Shown here piece by piece: positions 53,542 through 61,214 of a stretch of DNA of 61,214 nt. The first letter of the stretch is position 1. Every line of letters begins with the position of its first letter. Origin of the DNA: Burkholderiales bacterium (lineage in GTDB: Bacteria > Pseudomonadota > Gammaproteobacteria > Burkholderiales > Burkholderiaceae_D); the NCBI GenBank assembly GCA_947451925.1, contig CANGAW010000010.1, positions 1-61,214 on the forward strand, in the 5' to 3' direction. The translations under genes were made by a program, and so were the position numbers. The notes under the pieces were generated by a model, which was given only the letters and a program-made list of their open reading frames with translations, made no database searches and was not told the DNA's origin.

Positions 53542-53573
53542 AAGAGCCTCTGCGTTTCAGAGGCTCTTTTTTT
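53542..53573. terminator. Bidirectional Rho-independent terminator
   Basis: AAGAGCCTCTG-CGTTT-CAGAGGCTCTT is followed by T on the plus strand and, in reverse, TTAATC. It ends the beta-barrel gene. Its right edge reaches the stop codon of the convergent gene at 53572. Confidence 0.9.
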
Positions 53574-53970
53574 ATCGTCCGCAAGCAATTTTCCAAAGCG
53601 GCCCGGTAAATTCATTATTACTACTGAACTCCCACAACTCTGGTTCGCTAGTTTCGACCAATGGTGCACCTTTGGCAGAATCTTCAGCGTGCCAGCTTGC
53701 ATAAATTTGACGCAAGGCCATTGATTCACAATCGAATTCGGTACGTACGCGCTGTGAGGTATAGGGCACGCGATTTACACTGCGCAAATACGGTGGCTTG
53801 TAATTAAATACGCGCCACATTTCTACCAAGTCGCCATTGCGCGCAATGTCGTCCATATCTACATACTGCGAAACCCCACGATCGGGTGATTGCCATATCA
53901 GTACCAGTTGTTCTGCCTGTGCCACAGTCGAGCAAGCCATGAGGCTGATGATGGAAATAATTTTTTTCAA
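53572..53970 (-). CDS. Exported surface-adhesin E-like small protein
   Basis: A 132-residue periplasmic or surface protein. The TTG at 53970 is the probable start: AGGAG lies 7 bp upstream and the product is MKKIISIISLMACSTVAQA, an ideal signal peptide. The mature part EQLVLIWQSPDRGVSQYVDMDDIARNGDLVEMWRVFNYKPPY, then TEFDCESMALRQIYASWH and a terminal Cys (WKIACGR), fits the surface-adhesin protein E-like family of betaproteobacteria. Two conserved Cys probably form a disulfide. It is downstream of the MFS gene, 13 bp apart from its stop. Confidence 0.75.
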   Translation of the reverse strand: MKKIISIISLMACSTVAQAEQLVLIWQSPDRGVSQYVDMDDIARNGDLVEMWRVFNYKPPYLRSVNRVPYTSQRVRTEFDCESMALRQIYASWHAEDSAKGAPLVETSEPELWEFSSNNEFTGPLWKIACGR

Positions 53971-53983
53971 AATAAGGCTCCTG

Positions 53984-55228
53984 TTATTGTTTTGAAAGCT
54001 GAGATTTTTTGACCATGCGACCAAGTTGCCAGAGCACTAAACCTGTCAATGCGAAGCCAAACTGCCCGGCTGCCAGCCACAACACGGAATGACTCAAAAA
54101 GGGTGCAACCACACCGGCCACGAATGCAGATAAAAGCGTCATCGTAAAGGATTGGCAGGAGGCGACTGTGCCGCGAATATGTGGAAATAAATCCAGCACC
54201 AAGAGTGTCAGTCCGGGCGCCACCATCGACATGCCCATCGTATATAAAAATAATGGCGCAACGGTCCACGGTAGCGCAGGTGGAAAGAACACGTGGTAGC
54301 CGACGTTGCACAGGCCCGAGATCATCAATAATCCAAAGCCTATCAATACTTGCAGTCCGCCTCCGGCACGCCCCGCCATCCGGTTAGCTGCAAGTGCACC
54401 AAGGAAGATGCCGGCAACGGAAGGGATGAACATCCAGCCGAACTGGTCAGCGCCCAAACCAAGATGCTGCGTGATCAGAACCGGTGCGGCAGCGACATAC
54501 AAAAAAAGACCGGAAAAATTGAAGGCCACGGCACCGGCTTTTAACTGAAACAAGGGCGAGCTGAAAATTTCCCGGTAATTATGCCAAAGGGAGGCGGGAT
54601 TAAAGTCAGTTCGCCGCGCAGGCGCCAGGGTTTCCGGTAGCTTGCGGTAGCAAATCCAAAGCAGCAGGCAGGTATAGACAAACAAACATAGAAAAATAGT
54701 GCGCCAGTTTGAAAGGATGACGATCCAGCCGCCGATGATGGGCGCAATGGCCGGTGAAATGGAAAATATCATCGTCACCAGTGACAACATGCGTTCTGCC
54801 TCGGCACCTTCAAACAAATCACGAATGATGGCCCGGCCAATGACCACGCCTGCACCGGCAGAAATGCCCTGCAGCATACGGAAGACCCACAGATATTCAA
54901 CGCTATGGACAGCCGCACAGGCCAGCGAAGCGACGGCAAAGACGGCCAGCGAAACTAGGATGATGCTGCGTCGCCCGAAGGCATCGGATAAGGCGCCGTG
55001 CCACAGAATCATCACCGCGAAAGAAAACATATAGGCGGTCAGTGTCTGCTGCACTTCTAATGCGGTCGCACCTAAGCTGCGCTGAATGTCCGGAAAAGCT
55101 GGTAAATAGGTGTCCACCGAGAACGGCCCCAGCATCGCCAGAGCCGCCAGGATCAGTGCCAGTGCGCCGGCGCTTGCTGCGGCGACAGCAGGTCCGTGTC
55201 CGGCTGATTTCTTTTCAAAAATCATCAT
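53984..55228 (-). CDS. MFS drug resistance transporter (Bcr/CflA family)
   Basis: Twelve-TM proton antiporter of 414 residues. The first TM block is ALALILAALAMLGPFSVDTYLPAFPDIQRSLGATALEVQQTLTAYMFSFAVMILWHGALSDAFGRR. It contains the SVDxYLPAxP signature of Bcr/CflA and a motif A-like GALSDAFGRR. The start is at 55228 (an adjacent ATG at 55225 is equivalent). It follows the aldehyde dehydrogenase by 24 bp in the same direction. Substrates could be bicyclomycin, chloramphenicol or sulfonamides; none can be chosen from sequence. Confidence 0.93.
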   Translation of the reverse strand: MMIFEKKSAGHGPAVAAASAGALALILAALAMLGPFSVDTYLPAFPDIQRSLGATALEVQQTLTAYMFSFAVMILWHGALSDAFGRRSIILVSLAVFAVASLACAAVHSVEYLWVFRMLQGISAGAGVVIGRAIIRDLFEGAEAERMLSLVTMIFSISPAIAPIIGGWIVILSNWRTIFLCLFVYTCLLLWICYRKLPETLAPARRTDFNPASLWHNYREIFSSPLFQLKAGAVAFNFSGLFLYVAAAPVLITQHLGLGADQFGWMFIPSVAGIFLGALAANRMAGRAGGGLQVLIGFGLLMISGLCNVGYHVFFPPALPWTVAPLFLYTMGMSMVAPGLTLLVLDLFPHIRGTVASCQSFTMTLLSAFVAGVVAPFLSHSVLWLAAGQFGFALTGLVLWQLGRMVKKSQLSKQ

Positions 55229-55252
55229 GTGGAATCAGACAAATCAGCAGCT

Positions 55253-56731
55253 TCAAAGTCCACCCATGCACAAGTATTTGATTTCAAGATATTCGTCGAT
55301 ACCGTACTTCGAGCCTTCACGCCCCAGACCGGATTGCTTGACGCCGCCAAAGGGTGCCACTTCGTTGGAGATGATGCCGGTATTGATACCCACCATGCCG
55401 TATTCCAGCTTTTCGGCAACGCGCCAGACGCGACCGATGTCACGTGAATAAAAATAACTGGCCAGTCCAAAATCGGTGTCATTGGCTGCTGCAATCACTT
55501 CTTCTTCGCTACGAAATTTGACCACCGCCGCCACCGGACCAAAGGTTTCTTCGCGCATGACTTTCATATCCGCGCTGACATGCGAGAGCACAGTTGGTTC
55601 ATAAAACAAACCACCCAGCGCATGTGCCTTGCCGCCTGTTTCCAGTTTGGCGCCTTTGGCAAGCGCATCTGCCACATGGTCAGCAACCTTGGCAACGGCC
55701 TGCTCATCAATCAGCGGACCTTGTTGTACGCCTTCTGCATTACCGTTGCCGACTTTGATTTTTGCTGCGCCTGCAGCGAGCTTTGTGACAAAGGTGTCGT
55801 ACACCGATTCATGCACATAAAAACGGTTAGTACAAACACAGGTCTGGCCGGCGTTGCGATATTTCGACGCCAGCGCACCTTCCACAGCGGCATCCAGATC
55901 GGCATCTTCAAACACGATGAAGGGCGCATGGCCACCGAGTTCGAGAGCCAGCTTTTTAATGGTCGGCGCGCTCTGCGCCATCAGAATCCGGCCCACTGGT
56001 GTTGAGCCTGTAAATGAAATATGCCGCACCACGCTGCTGCTGCACAAAACCTTGCCGACTTCAACAGAGCGTTCGCTATCAGCAGTAATGACATTAATGA
56101 CGCCGGCCGGCAAACCGGCCCGGTGTGCCAGCTCGGCCAATGCCAGCGCTGAAAGCGGAGTTTGCTCGGCTGGCTTGATCACGATGGTGCAACCGGCAGC
56201 CAGTGCCGGTGCAATTTTGCGGGTAATCATCGCAATCGGGAAATTCCACGGCGTAATCGCTGCGCAAACACCAATCGGCTGCTTGAGCGTAACAATGCGG
56301 CGGTCAGTCCAAGGAGAGGCCATCACGTCGCCATTGACGCGCTTGGCTTCTTCAGCGAACCACTCGATAAAACTGGCGCCATAAATGACTTCACCCTTGG
56401 CTTCAGCAATAGGCTTGCCCTGTTCTGCTGTCATTAGCAGTGCCAGATCCTCAGCATTGGCAATGATCAGATCAAACCAGCGTCGCAAAACTGCTGCGCG
56501 TTCTTTGCCGGTTTTGGCAGCCCACAGCGGAAATGCCAACTGTGCAGCCCTAATCGCCTGTTGTGCTTCTTCAGCCCCCATATTGGGCACGCTCACTAGA
56601 TGACTGCCATCGGCGGGATTGGTGACAGCAAAACGGGAAACAGAGTCGACCCATGCGCCATTGACATAAGCGTGAGTGCGCAAAAGGCTGGCGTCTTGCA
56701 GTGCAGGCAGGCCATGAAGCATGGTAGTCAT
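55253..56731 (-). CDS. gabD: NAD(P)-dependent succinate-semialdehyde dehydrogenase
   Basis: Oxidises succinate semialdehyde to succinate, the last step of GABA use. It has 492 residues. It shows TPWNFPIAMITRKIAPALAAGCTIVIKPAEQTPLSALALAELA, FTGSTPVGRILM, the catalytic Glu in ELGGHAPFIVFEDADLDAAVEG and the catalytic Cys in NAGQTCVCTNRFYVH. The C-terminus is VAPFGGVKQSGLGREGSKYGIDEYLEIKYLC. The ATG at 56731 (MTTMLHGLPALQDASLLR) was chosen over 56785. No gabT or gabP is nearby. Confidence 0.93.
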   Translation of the reverse strand: MTTMLHGLPALQDASLLRTHAYVNGAWVDSVSRFAVTNPADGSHLVSVPNMGAEEAQQAIRAAQLAFPLWAAKTGKERAAVLRRWFDLIIANAEDLALLMTAEQGKPIAEAKGEVIYGASFIEWFAEEAKRVNGDVMASPWTDRRIVTLKQPIGVCAAITPWNFPIAMITRKIAPALAAGCTIVIKPAEQTPLSALALAELAHRAGLPAGVINVITADSERSVEVGKVLCSSSVVRHISFTGSTPVGRILMAQSAPTIKKLALELGGHAPFIVFEDADLDAAVEGALASKYRNAGQTCVCTNRFYVHESVYDTFVTKLAAGAAKIKVGNGNAEGVQQGPLIDEQAVAKVADHVADALAKGAKLETGGKAHALGGLFYEPTVLSHVSADMKVMREETFGPVAAVVKFRSEEEVIAAANDTDFGLASYFYSRDIGRVWRVAEKLEYGMVGINTGIISNEVAPFGGVKQSGLGREGSKYGIDEYLEIKYLCMGGL

Positions 56732-56817
56732 AGGTGTCCCATCAAATTCGGAAGAGTCGACAGCATAGCGCAAGCGCCTTGGCATCGCAGGATTGTGCGT
56801 TTATTCGCCAGTTAGTC

Positions 56818-56845
56818 GGAACCATTTCTTTTTGAACAGTACAAA
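56818..56845 (+). promoter_or_regulatory. hrp-box-like promoter of the chaperone-effector pair
   Basis: GGAACC (56818-56823), 15 bases, then GTACAAA (56839-56845), 50 bp before the chaperone ATG. It keeps the full -35 hexamer of a hrp box and the AC-NNA part of the -10. Confidence 0.6.
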
Positions 56846-56894
56846 AAGCCGCAGTTGTCCGACGAAATCATTTTTTTCACTCACAGAAAAAATC

Positions 56895-57341
56895 ATGACT
56901 GATCAAGAATTTTTAAGTCTTTGTACGGAAACCTCTCAATTACTCGAACTTGATGACGTCGACGTTCTCGGTAAAGCAGGCGAGGTAGTGATTGATGACA
57001 TACGCATAGGCTTGTACTACATCGCTGAGACGGATGAGGTGATCAGCTGTTTTGTTGATGCAGGCTATCTGGACGATGCATTACGACCCGCTGCTTTCGA
57101 ACACATGCTGGCCTTCAACCTCGAAATCAACGGCGCCAACGGAGAGTCATTAGGCTTTGATCGTAAAAGTGGACATTTGATTTTGAAAGCGACGATACGT
57201 CCGGAACTCGAATGTACGCCGGATCAACTGGCAGATTGGTTACGTGACTACGCAGAATTTACGCACAATTTAAGAGAAATACTAAGCGCTGCGGATGGCC
57301 AATTTGAGTTCAAGGAAATGATGCCCGGTGCTCTGGCCTGA
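56895..57341 (+). CDS. CesT/Tir-type type III secretion chaperone
   Basis: A small acidic protein of 148 residues, matching the CesT (Tir chaperone) family of class IB type III chaperones. The layout is LCTETSQLLELDDVDVLGKAGEVVIDDIRIGLYYIAETDEVISCFVDAG, then HMLAFNLEINGANGESLGFDRKSGHLILKATI, with the typical HML-x-FN-L and G-x-D-x-x-(T/S)-G pattern. LRDYAEFTHNLREIL forms the last helix. Such chaperones dimerise and hold a cognate effector for secretion. The gene directly precedes the 57388 gene by 46 bp, as chaperone/effector pairs usually do. The ATG at 56895 is used; an upstream reading from 56793 crosses the promoter. Confidence 0.82.
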   Translation: MTDQEFLSLCTETSQLLELDDVDVLGKAGEVVIDDIRIGLYYIAETDEVISCFVDAGYLDDALRPAAFEHMLAFNLEINGANGESLGFDRKSGHLILKATIRPELECTPDQLADWLRDYAEFTHNLREILSAADGQFEFKEMMPGALA

Positions 57342-57387
57342 ATAAATTTATACAGCATTAATTTTTTAATATACCAAGGAGTCCATC

Positions 57388-59079
57388 ATGCGAGCCGCAT
57401 TCAAATCTCTTTTTTCCGCTATCTCTCATACCCCGCGAGAGAACAGAGTCAGAGAAAATCAACGCACAGCTCAACCAGAAAATACGGATGAGGGAACGCA
57501 GGTCACAAAAGAAATCTACGATAAGCGAGATAAACCGCTCACCCAAACAAGAAAACCCAAGACGCCAAACCGGCACAGTACAGTCAATTTAGTGCGGTCC
57601 ACTTCGGATTCATCGCACTCGGATGAAACGGTACCTTCGTCCAAAAAAGTATCGACGCCGGTAACTTCTCGACCCAGACAAATTAAGCGACCCAAGGGAT
57701 CGGGTAATCGTTCGGATGAAAAATCCACTACCTTTGCACATTCGGCACCCACAACACCAAGAAAATGGGAAACAGACTCGATGTCGTCGAGAAATGAGCC
57801 GGCGTCTTCGCCTTCTACGCCGCGTGGCGCTAATCAGAAAGTGCGCTTTAGCATGCCCACTGATACGGAAGAGATATCCAATGATTCGGATAACAAACCA
57901 GAAATCAAGGCCGAAAAGATTTTGTCGAGTTCAGGATCCTCTTCACATGATTCAGGGTCGGTAACAGCATCTCGTTCCCATACCCGACCAAGTTTCCGAA
58001 ATTTCGCCAGAAGAGTAGAAAAAAAAATCAGTCATTTGAAATTACCAACTCTGACTTCAAACTCAAAATTAGAGTCGCCATCGACATCGCCACGCAAAAG
58101 TGCACGTAAAGATGCGTTGATGGAGATACCCGGAAAAGACCGATTCAAGTTTGCCGAGGAAGTAAGCCAGCTTCGGGCGAAGGAAGAATATAAAAAAAAT
58201 TCAGAAGCAACAGAGAAATTCACCATTCCCGGAAAAATTATCGGATTTTTAAGTGATAAAGGGATTCCGTTTGATAGTGCTTTGATTGCAGCGCTGTCTA
58301 AAGATTCGGCAAATTATAAAAAACAGACTGTGGACCTGACTGACCCGCTTTATTCAACGCATATTAAAGCAGCTGCCAAGGCTTCATTTGAAGATAACTG
58401 GGGAAGTATTGAAGAAGAAGGGTCAGAGAATACGAGCAAGCAAGAGGGTTCGGAGAAATCTTCGAAAGCAGATAGCCCAAGAAAAACAGCCAAAGTCGTG
58501 GCTGTAAACAAATACAAAAGTTATGTTGAAAAGGATTTATTGCAGCCTATTTTTTTGCGTGATTTTGATCATTCAGACTATTATTTCTTACAATCTGATG
58601 GAAGCAAAAAGAAAATAACGTCGCTTGATGAGTTCATTCAGCTGACAACAAGTTATGAGATATCCGATATGCCGAAAATCGTCAGCAATATCGCGACGCA
58701 AAGCCTGGGTTTATTTTTAACGCATGCTGTTTTCCGTCGTCAGACGGAGGGCCCTAATAAAAATGCCTACAATTCTGCATTAAAATTTTCTGATGGCACT
58801 GACGTCACGCCAAATGGCGGAGCAGGTCTGGATATAAAAACAGAGTATGTCATTTCAAGAAGCGAGGAAGGCGACGTTATTCTGGACTACAAGAGAAATA
58901 GTTACAGCAATAAAACCATGCCTCTGTCAGCCAAGGCAGTCAATGGTACTCAAGACTTATACCAACTAAGAGATGACGCCTGTATTGAAATCAGCATCCG
59001 TGTGACGATCAGCCCAGACGGCACCTGGGCCATCGATGATCCTGAAATCGTCACTTACCACTATGAGCCGGCAGTGTAA
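57388..59079 (+). CDS. Candidate type III effector paired with a CesT chaperone (unrecognised)
   Basis: I do not recognise this 563-residue protein. Residues 1-245 are Ser/Thr/Pro/Lys-rich and look unfolded, with repeated TPR/SPR motifs (TPRK 123, TPRG 144, SPRK 234; a fourth, SPRK, at 363). A globular region starts near 250. An acidic Ser/Glu-rich insert lies at about 340-365, and the C-terminal 190 residues look folded and beta-rich (EYVISRSEEGDVILDYKRNSY; ISIRVTISPDGTWAI). There is no signal peptide. A strong AAGGAG precedes the ATG. Its place behind a CesT-like gene and a hrp-like promoter argues for an effector; host activity is unknown. Confidence 0.7.
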   Translation: MRAAFKSLFSAISHTPRENRVRENQRTAQPENTDEGTQVTKEIYDKRDKPLTQTRKPKTPNRHSTVNLVRSTSDSSHSDETVPSSKKVSTPVTSRPRQIKRPKGSGNRSDEKSTTFAHSAPTTPRKWETDSMSSRNEPASSPSTPRGANQKVRFSMPTDTEEISNDSDNKPEIKAEKILSSSGSSSHDSGSVTASRSHTRPSFRNFARRVEKKISHLKLPTLTSNSKLESPSTSPRKSARKDALMEIPGKDRFKFAEEVSQLRAKEEYKKNSEATEKFTIPGKIIGFLSDKGIPFDSALIAALSKDSANYKKQTVDLTDPLYSTHIKAAAKASFEDNWGSIEEEGSENTSKQEGSEKSSKADSPRKTAKVVAVNKYKSYVEKDLLQPIFLRDFDHSDYYFLQSDGSKKKITSLDEFIQLTTSYEISDMPKIVSNIATQSLGLFLTHAVFRRQTEGPNKNAYNSALKFSDGTDVTPNGGAGLDIKTEYVISRSEEGDVILDYKRNSYSNKTMPLSAKAVNGTQDLYQLRDDACIEISIRVTISPDGTWAIDDPEIVTYHYEPAV

Positions 59080-59097
59080 GTGACTCCTCCTGGTTGA

Positions 59098-60300
59098 TTA
59101 AGGCTGGCCTGGCCGGGATTCGCGCCGGTTCGAGCCAGCCACCATTTCGAAGCGAAATAATCTGCACTCAATGGCGCCGTTGAAAAACGGCGTTTTCTTT
59201 GACTCTTTCAAACGCAGCAGGCGAGGCAATCCCAAGTCTGCAGTAAACAACAGTACCTGCCAGCCGGCGAAACGGTTTTTCAGCGTGCTGCCGAAGGCGC
59301 TGAAAAATGCCACCGCCATGTCATCAACCGGCACCGTGCTGTCGCCACGCACACCAATACGTTCGCCGTAGGGCGGGTTGGTTAGCAGAACGCCGGGCAC
59401 CTCGCTGGGTGGTTTGACTTCCTGCGCTTCGATCTGCTTCAAGGGAATCTCGAAGGGGATACCGGCCTGATTGAGGTTGTTGCGCGTCATGGTGACGGCG
59501 TCGCCAGAGATGTCGCTGCCAAAAATGGTGGGCGTGGTCGGAATAGGGCTGGGCTTGATGCTGGCCTTGATGGCTTGCCACTGCGCGGGTTTGAAACCAT
59601 TGAATTTTTCAAACGCAAAAGTGCGGCGTGAGCCGGGCGGAATGCCCGCCAGCATTTGCGCGGCTTCAATAACGATGGTGCCGGAGCCGCACATCGGGTC
59701 CAGCAGCACCATGCCGGGTTTCCAGCCTGCGACACGCAATAAGCCCGCAGCCAGATTTTCGCGCAGCGGCGCGTCACCGGTTTCCAGGCGCCAGCCGCGT
59801 TTGAACAGCGCTTCACCGGAGGTGTCGAGGTAGAGTGTGAAATTGCGTGCATCCAGAAAGCCGACGATGCGCATGTCGGGTGTCTTGGTGTCTACCGAAG
59901 GACGTTCGCCGCAAATATCGCGGAAACGATCGCAAATGGCGTCCTTGATTTTCAGCGTCGTGAATTCCAGGCTTTTCAGCGGTGACTTGATCGCGGTGAC
60001 ATCGATGCGTATGGTGTGCTGGATGGCAAACCAGTTTTCCCAGGGCTGCGCCAGCGCCAGATCGTAAATATCGTTTTCATTGACATAGGCCTTTTGCGCC
60101 ATGCGCATCAGCACCCGCGAGGCAATGCGCGAATGCAGATTCATTTGCATTGCGTCGCCCAGCGAGCCTGAGCAGTGCACGCCGCCAGGGACCTGGTTGT
60201 GCACTTGCAAAGTGCCGGTGATGGCCGCGATTTCGCCGAGTTCTTCAGCCAGTGCTGCTTCCATGCCGCGTGGGCAGGGACAAAAATACGAGTAAGACAT
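59098..60300 (-). CDS. rlmL: THUMP-domain rRNA (guanine-N2) methyltransferase, RlmL-like
   Basis: SAM-dependent RNA methyltransferase of 400 residues with the YcbY/RlmL N-terminal half arrangement. It starts SYFCPCPRGMEAALAEELGEI. A THUMP-like segment lies around 50-160, with SRIASRVLMRMAQKAYVNENDIYDLA. The methylase has LDPMCGSGTIVIEAAQMLAGIPPGSRR and the catalytic NPPYGERIG. In E. coli RlmL is fused to RlmK; here it is a stand-alone protein, as in many betaproteobacteria. The probable target is 23S m2G2445, inferred from the family. Confidence 0.9.
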   Translation of the reverse strand: MSYSYFCPCPRGMEAALAEELGEIAAITGTLQVHNQVPGGVHCSGSLGDAMQMNLHSRIASRVLMRMAQKAYVNENDIYDLALAQPWENWFAIQHTIRIDVTAIKSPLKSLEFTTLKIKDAICDRFRDICGERPSVDTKTPDMRIVGFLDARNFTLYLDTSGEALFKRGWRLETGDAPLRENLAAGLLRVAGWKPGMVLLDPMCGSGTIVIEAAQMLAGIPPGSRRTFAFEKFNGFKPAQWQAIKASIKPSPIPTTPTIFGSDISGDAVTMTRNNLNQAGIPFEIPLKQIEAQEVKPPSEVPGVLLTNPPYGERIGVRGDSTVPVDDMAVAFFSAFGSTLKNRFAGWQVLLFTADLGLPRLLRLKESKKTPFFNGAIECRLFRFEMVAGSNRRESRPGQP

Positions 60301-60324
60301 GGAGAACCTTTTATCCGTTATAAA

Positions 60325-60340
60325 GCCTGACGATTCAGGC
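60325..60340 (-). terminator. Possible terminator after the isomerase gene
   Basis: The hairpin GCCTGA-CGAT-TCAGGC is followed on the minus strand by TTTATAA. The T-run is weak. It lies between the isomerase stop (60423) and the methyltransferase start (60300). Confidence 0.4.
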
Positions 60341-60374
60341 TCTTGCTAAGCGCTGGCTTGCAGCGCTTAATGCT

Positions 60375-60410
60375 GCATATAGTGCAGCATATAGTGCAGC
60401 ATGTAGTGCA
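60375..60410. repeat. Three tandem 12-bp repeats
   Basis: The unit GCATATAGTGCA occurs at 60375 and 60387, and with one change (GCATGTAGTGCA) at 60399. The unit is partly palindromic (TGCATATAGTGCA). It lies in the 122-bp gap between the methyltransferase and the isomerase. Function is unknown; slippage-prone spacer DNA is the simplest reading. Confidence 0.85.
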
Positions 60411-60422
60411 GAGTAAAAAAAT

Positions 60423-61025
60423 TTAAGCGCTTAATGCACGTTCGACAAATTCCAGCCGGTCTTGTCCCCAGAAATTTTCGCCATCAATCCGATACCAGGG
60501 AATACCAAATACATTGGCGGCAATCGCTTCGTCGGTAAAGCGGGCGTAATCGGCCGCTACACCATCGGTCGCTGATGCGGCCAGTAATTGTTTGCCATTC
60601 AAATCGGCACTGTCGGCTAAAGCGATTAAGGTCTGATCGTCGGCGATGTTTTTTTCTTCTGCCCACACAGCACGACCAATGGCGCCAGCCAGTTTCAAAG
60701 CAGTGTCAGTGCCGTGTGCAAGCTGGGTGGCGATGATCAGTTTTGCTGCTGCGTCGCCAGAAACAGGGAAAAACGCCGGATGCAAATTGAGCGGCAATTG
60801 CCGGTAAGTGCTCCAGCGCTGCAATTCGGTCAGGCGATAGGCCTGACGTTGTGGCGGCCTTTGCGACACGGGCACGCCGCCGGAGACGCTGAATACTTTG
60901 ACTGCATCAAAGGGCTTGAGCAGAACTTGCGCACGATGTTTGTCAACAATGGCGACGAACTCTTCATGACCAAGATAGGCATACGGTGACTGCGGTGCGA
61001 TGAAGTATTCCACTGGCTTGGTCAT
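60423..61025 (-). CDS. DsbA-fold 2-hydroxychromene-2-carboxylate isomerase family protein
   Basis: A 200-residue protein of the HCCA isomerase/kappa-class GST family. It shows VEYFIAPQSPYAYLGHEEF, with Ser in the usual catalytic position, then LKPFDAVKVFSVSGGVPVSQRPPQRQAYRLTELQRWS, and the late motif NVFGIPWYRIDGENFWGQDRLEFVERAL. NahD-type members act in naphthalene degradation, but no aromatic pathway gene is nearby. A general glutathione-dependent isomerase or detoxification role is just as likely. Confidence 0.85.
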   Translation of the reverse strand: MTKPVEYFIAPQSPYAYLGHEEFVAIVDKHRAQVLLKPFDAVKVFSVSGGVPVSQRPPQRQAYRLTELQRWSTYRQLPLNLHPAFFPVSGDAAAKLIIATQLAHGTDTALKLAGAIGRAVWAEEKNIADDQTLIALADSADLNGKQLLAASATDGVAADYARFTDEAIAANVFGIPWYRIDGENFWGQDRLEFVERALSA

Positions 61026-61050
61026 AAGAATCCCAAAGAAAAACGGTGAA

Positions 61051-61214
61051 TTAAAAAGGTTTGACGACGACTAATATGACAACAGCGAACATGGCCAGTA
61101 CCGGCGCTTCATTGAACCAGCGATACCAGACATGGCTGCGGACGTTTTTGCCCAGTTCAAATTTTTTCAGCAGGCTGCCGCAGGCGTGATGATAGCCAAT
61201 TAACAGCACGACCA
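61051..61214 (-). CDS. hemJ: HemJ/CopD-family protoporphyrinogen oxidase (C-terminal part)
   Basis: Only the last 53 codons are in the window. The reverse strand reads YHHACGSLLKKFELGKN, RSHVWYRWFNEAPVLAMFAVVILVVVKPF and stop. The HxxCG-like motif, RWFNE and the VVVKPF terminus are typical of the HemJ type of protoporphyrinogen IX oxidase, an inner-membrane heme-biosynthesis enzyme. The start is outside the window on the right. Confidence 0.85.
   Translation of the reverse strand, partial: VVLLIGYHHACGSLLKKFELGKNVRSHVWYRWFNEAPVLAMFAVVILVVVKPF

Noticed and set aside
48869..53570. Genomic island integrated at tRNA-Gly
   Set aside because: The AT-rich side faces the 5' end of the tRNA, whereas integrases normally use the 3' end. 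No integrase or att-like direct repeat was found.

Overview
The window looks like a chromosomal segment of a betaproteobacterium of the order Burkholderiales, most likely in or near Oxalobacteraceae. This is inferred from gene content and order (yqgE-ruvX-pyrR-pyrB-pyrC', rfbBACD-manB-waaA, NodT-type RND efflux genes, pcm-rhodanese-tolC, trmB beside tRNA-Gly). No rRNA or species marker is present. Ordinary housekeeping blocks alternate with lower-GC accessory blocks.

Layout. 1-6525: photolyase (cut by the window edge), then yqgE-ruvX-pyrR-pyrB-pyrC'-plsC reading right and apaH reading left. 6526-6869: a non-coding inverted-repeat element. 6870-12963: a six-gene operon for dTDP-rhamnose, a phosphohexomutase and Kdo transferase. 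13013-25988: a GNAT gene and eight tandem paralogues coding for F-box plus leucine-rich-repeat (LRR) proteins, interrupted by one DUF3237 gene. 26157-31887: an acrA-acrB-oprM type RND pump. 32072-39501: tetR, a second RND pump, pcm, rhodanese and tolC, all leftward. 39738-41606: a Ser/Thr-rich candidate effector. 41709-48106: macA-macB, a YkgJ protein, uppP and recQ. 48119-48942: trmB and tRNA-Gly(CCC). 48943-53970: an AT-rich block with an Ala-rich lipoprotein, a P450/acyl-carrier/hydrolase operon, a beta-barrel protein and a small exported protein. 53984-56731: an MFS exporter and a succinate-semialdehyde dehydrogenase. 56895-59079: a CesT-type type III chaperone gene followed by a 563-residue candidate effector. 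59098-61214: an RNA methyltransferase, a DsbA-fold isomerase and a partial hemJ.

The main result is a dispersed set of candidate type III secretion effectors. Eight F-box/LRR proteins resemble the GALA effectors of Ralstonia: an F-box-like segment, RI-type LRRs with a GAxxLIxALA signature, and no Sec signal. Two further loci encode Ser/Thr/Pro-rich proteins, one directly behind a CesT-like chaperone. Five promoters in front of these loci share GGAAC(C/T)-N15/16-(G/T)T(A/T)CNNA, which resembles the hrp box read by HrpL-type ECF sigma factors. No secretion-apparatus gene lies in the window, so secretion and host targets remain inferences.

The other genes do recognisable jobs: pyrimidine synthesis (with a dihydroorotase homologue that has lost its HxH metal site), envelope and LPS precursor synthesis, four exporter systems, DNA repair and RNA modification.
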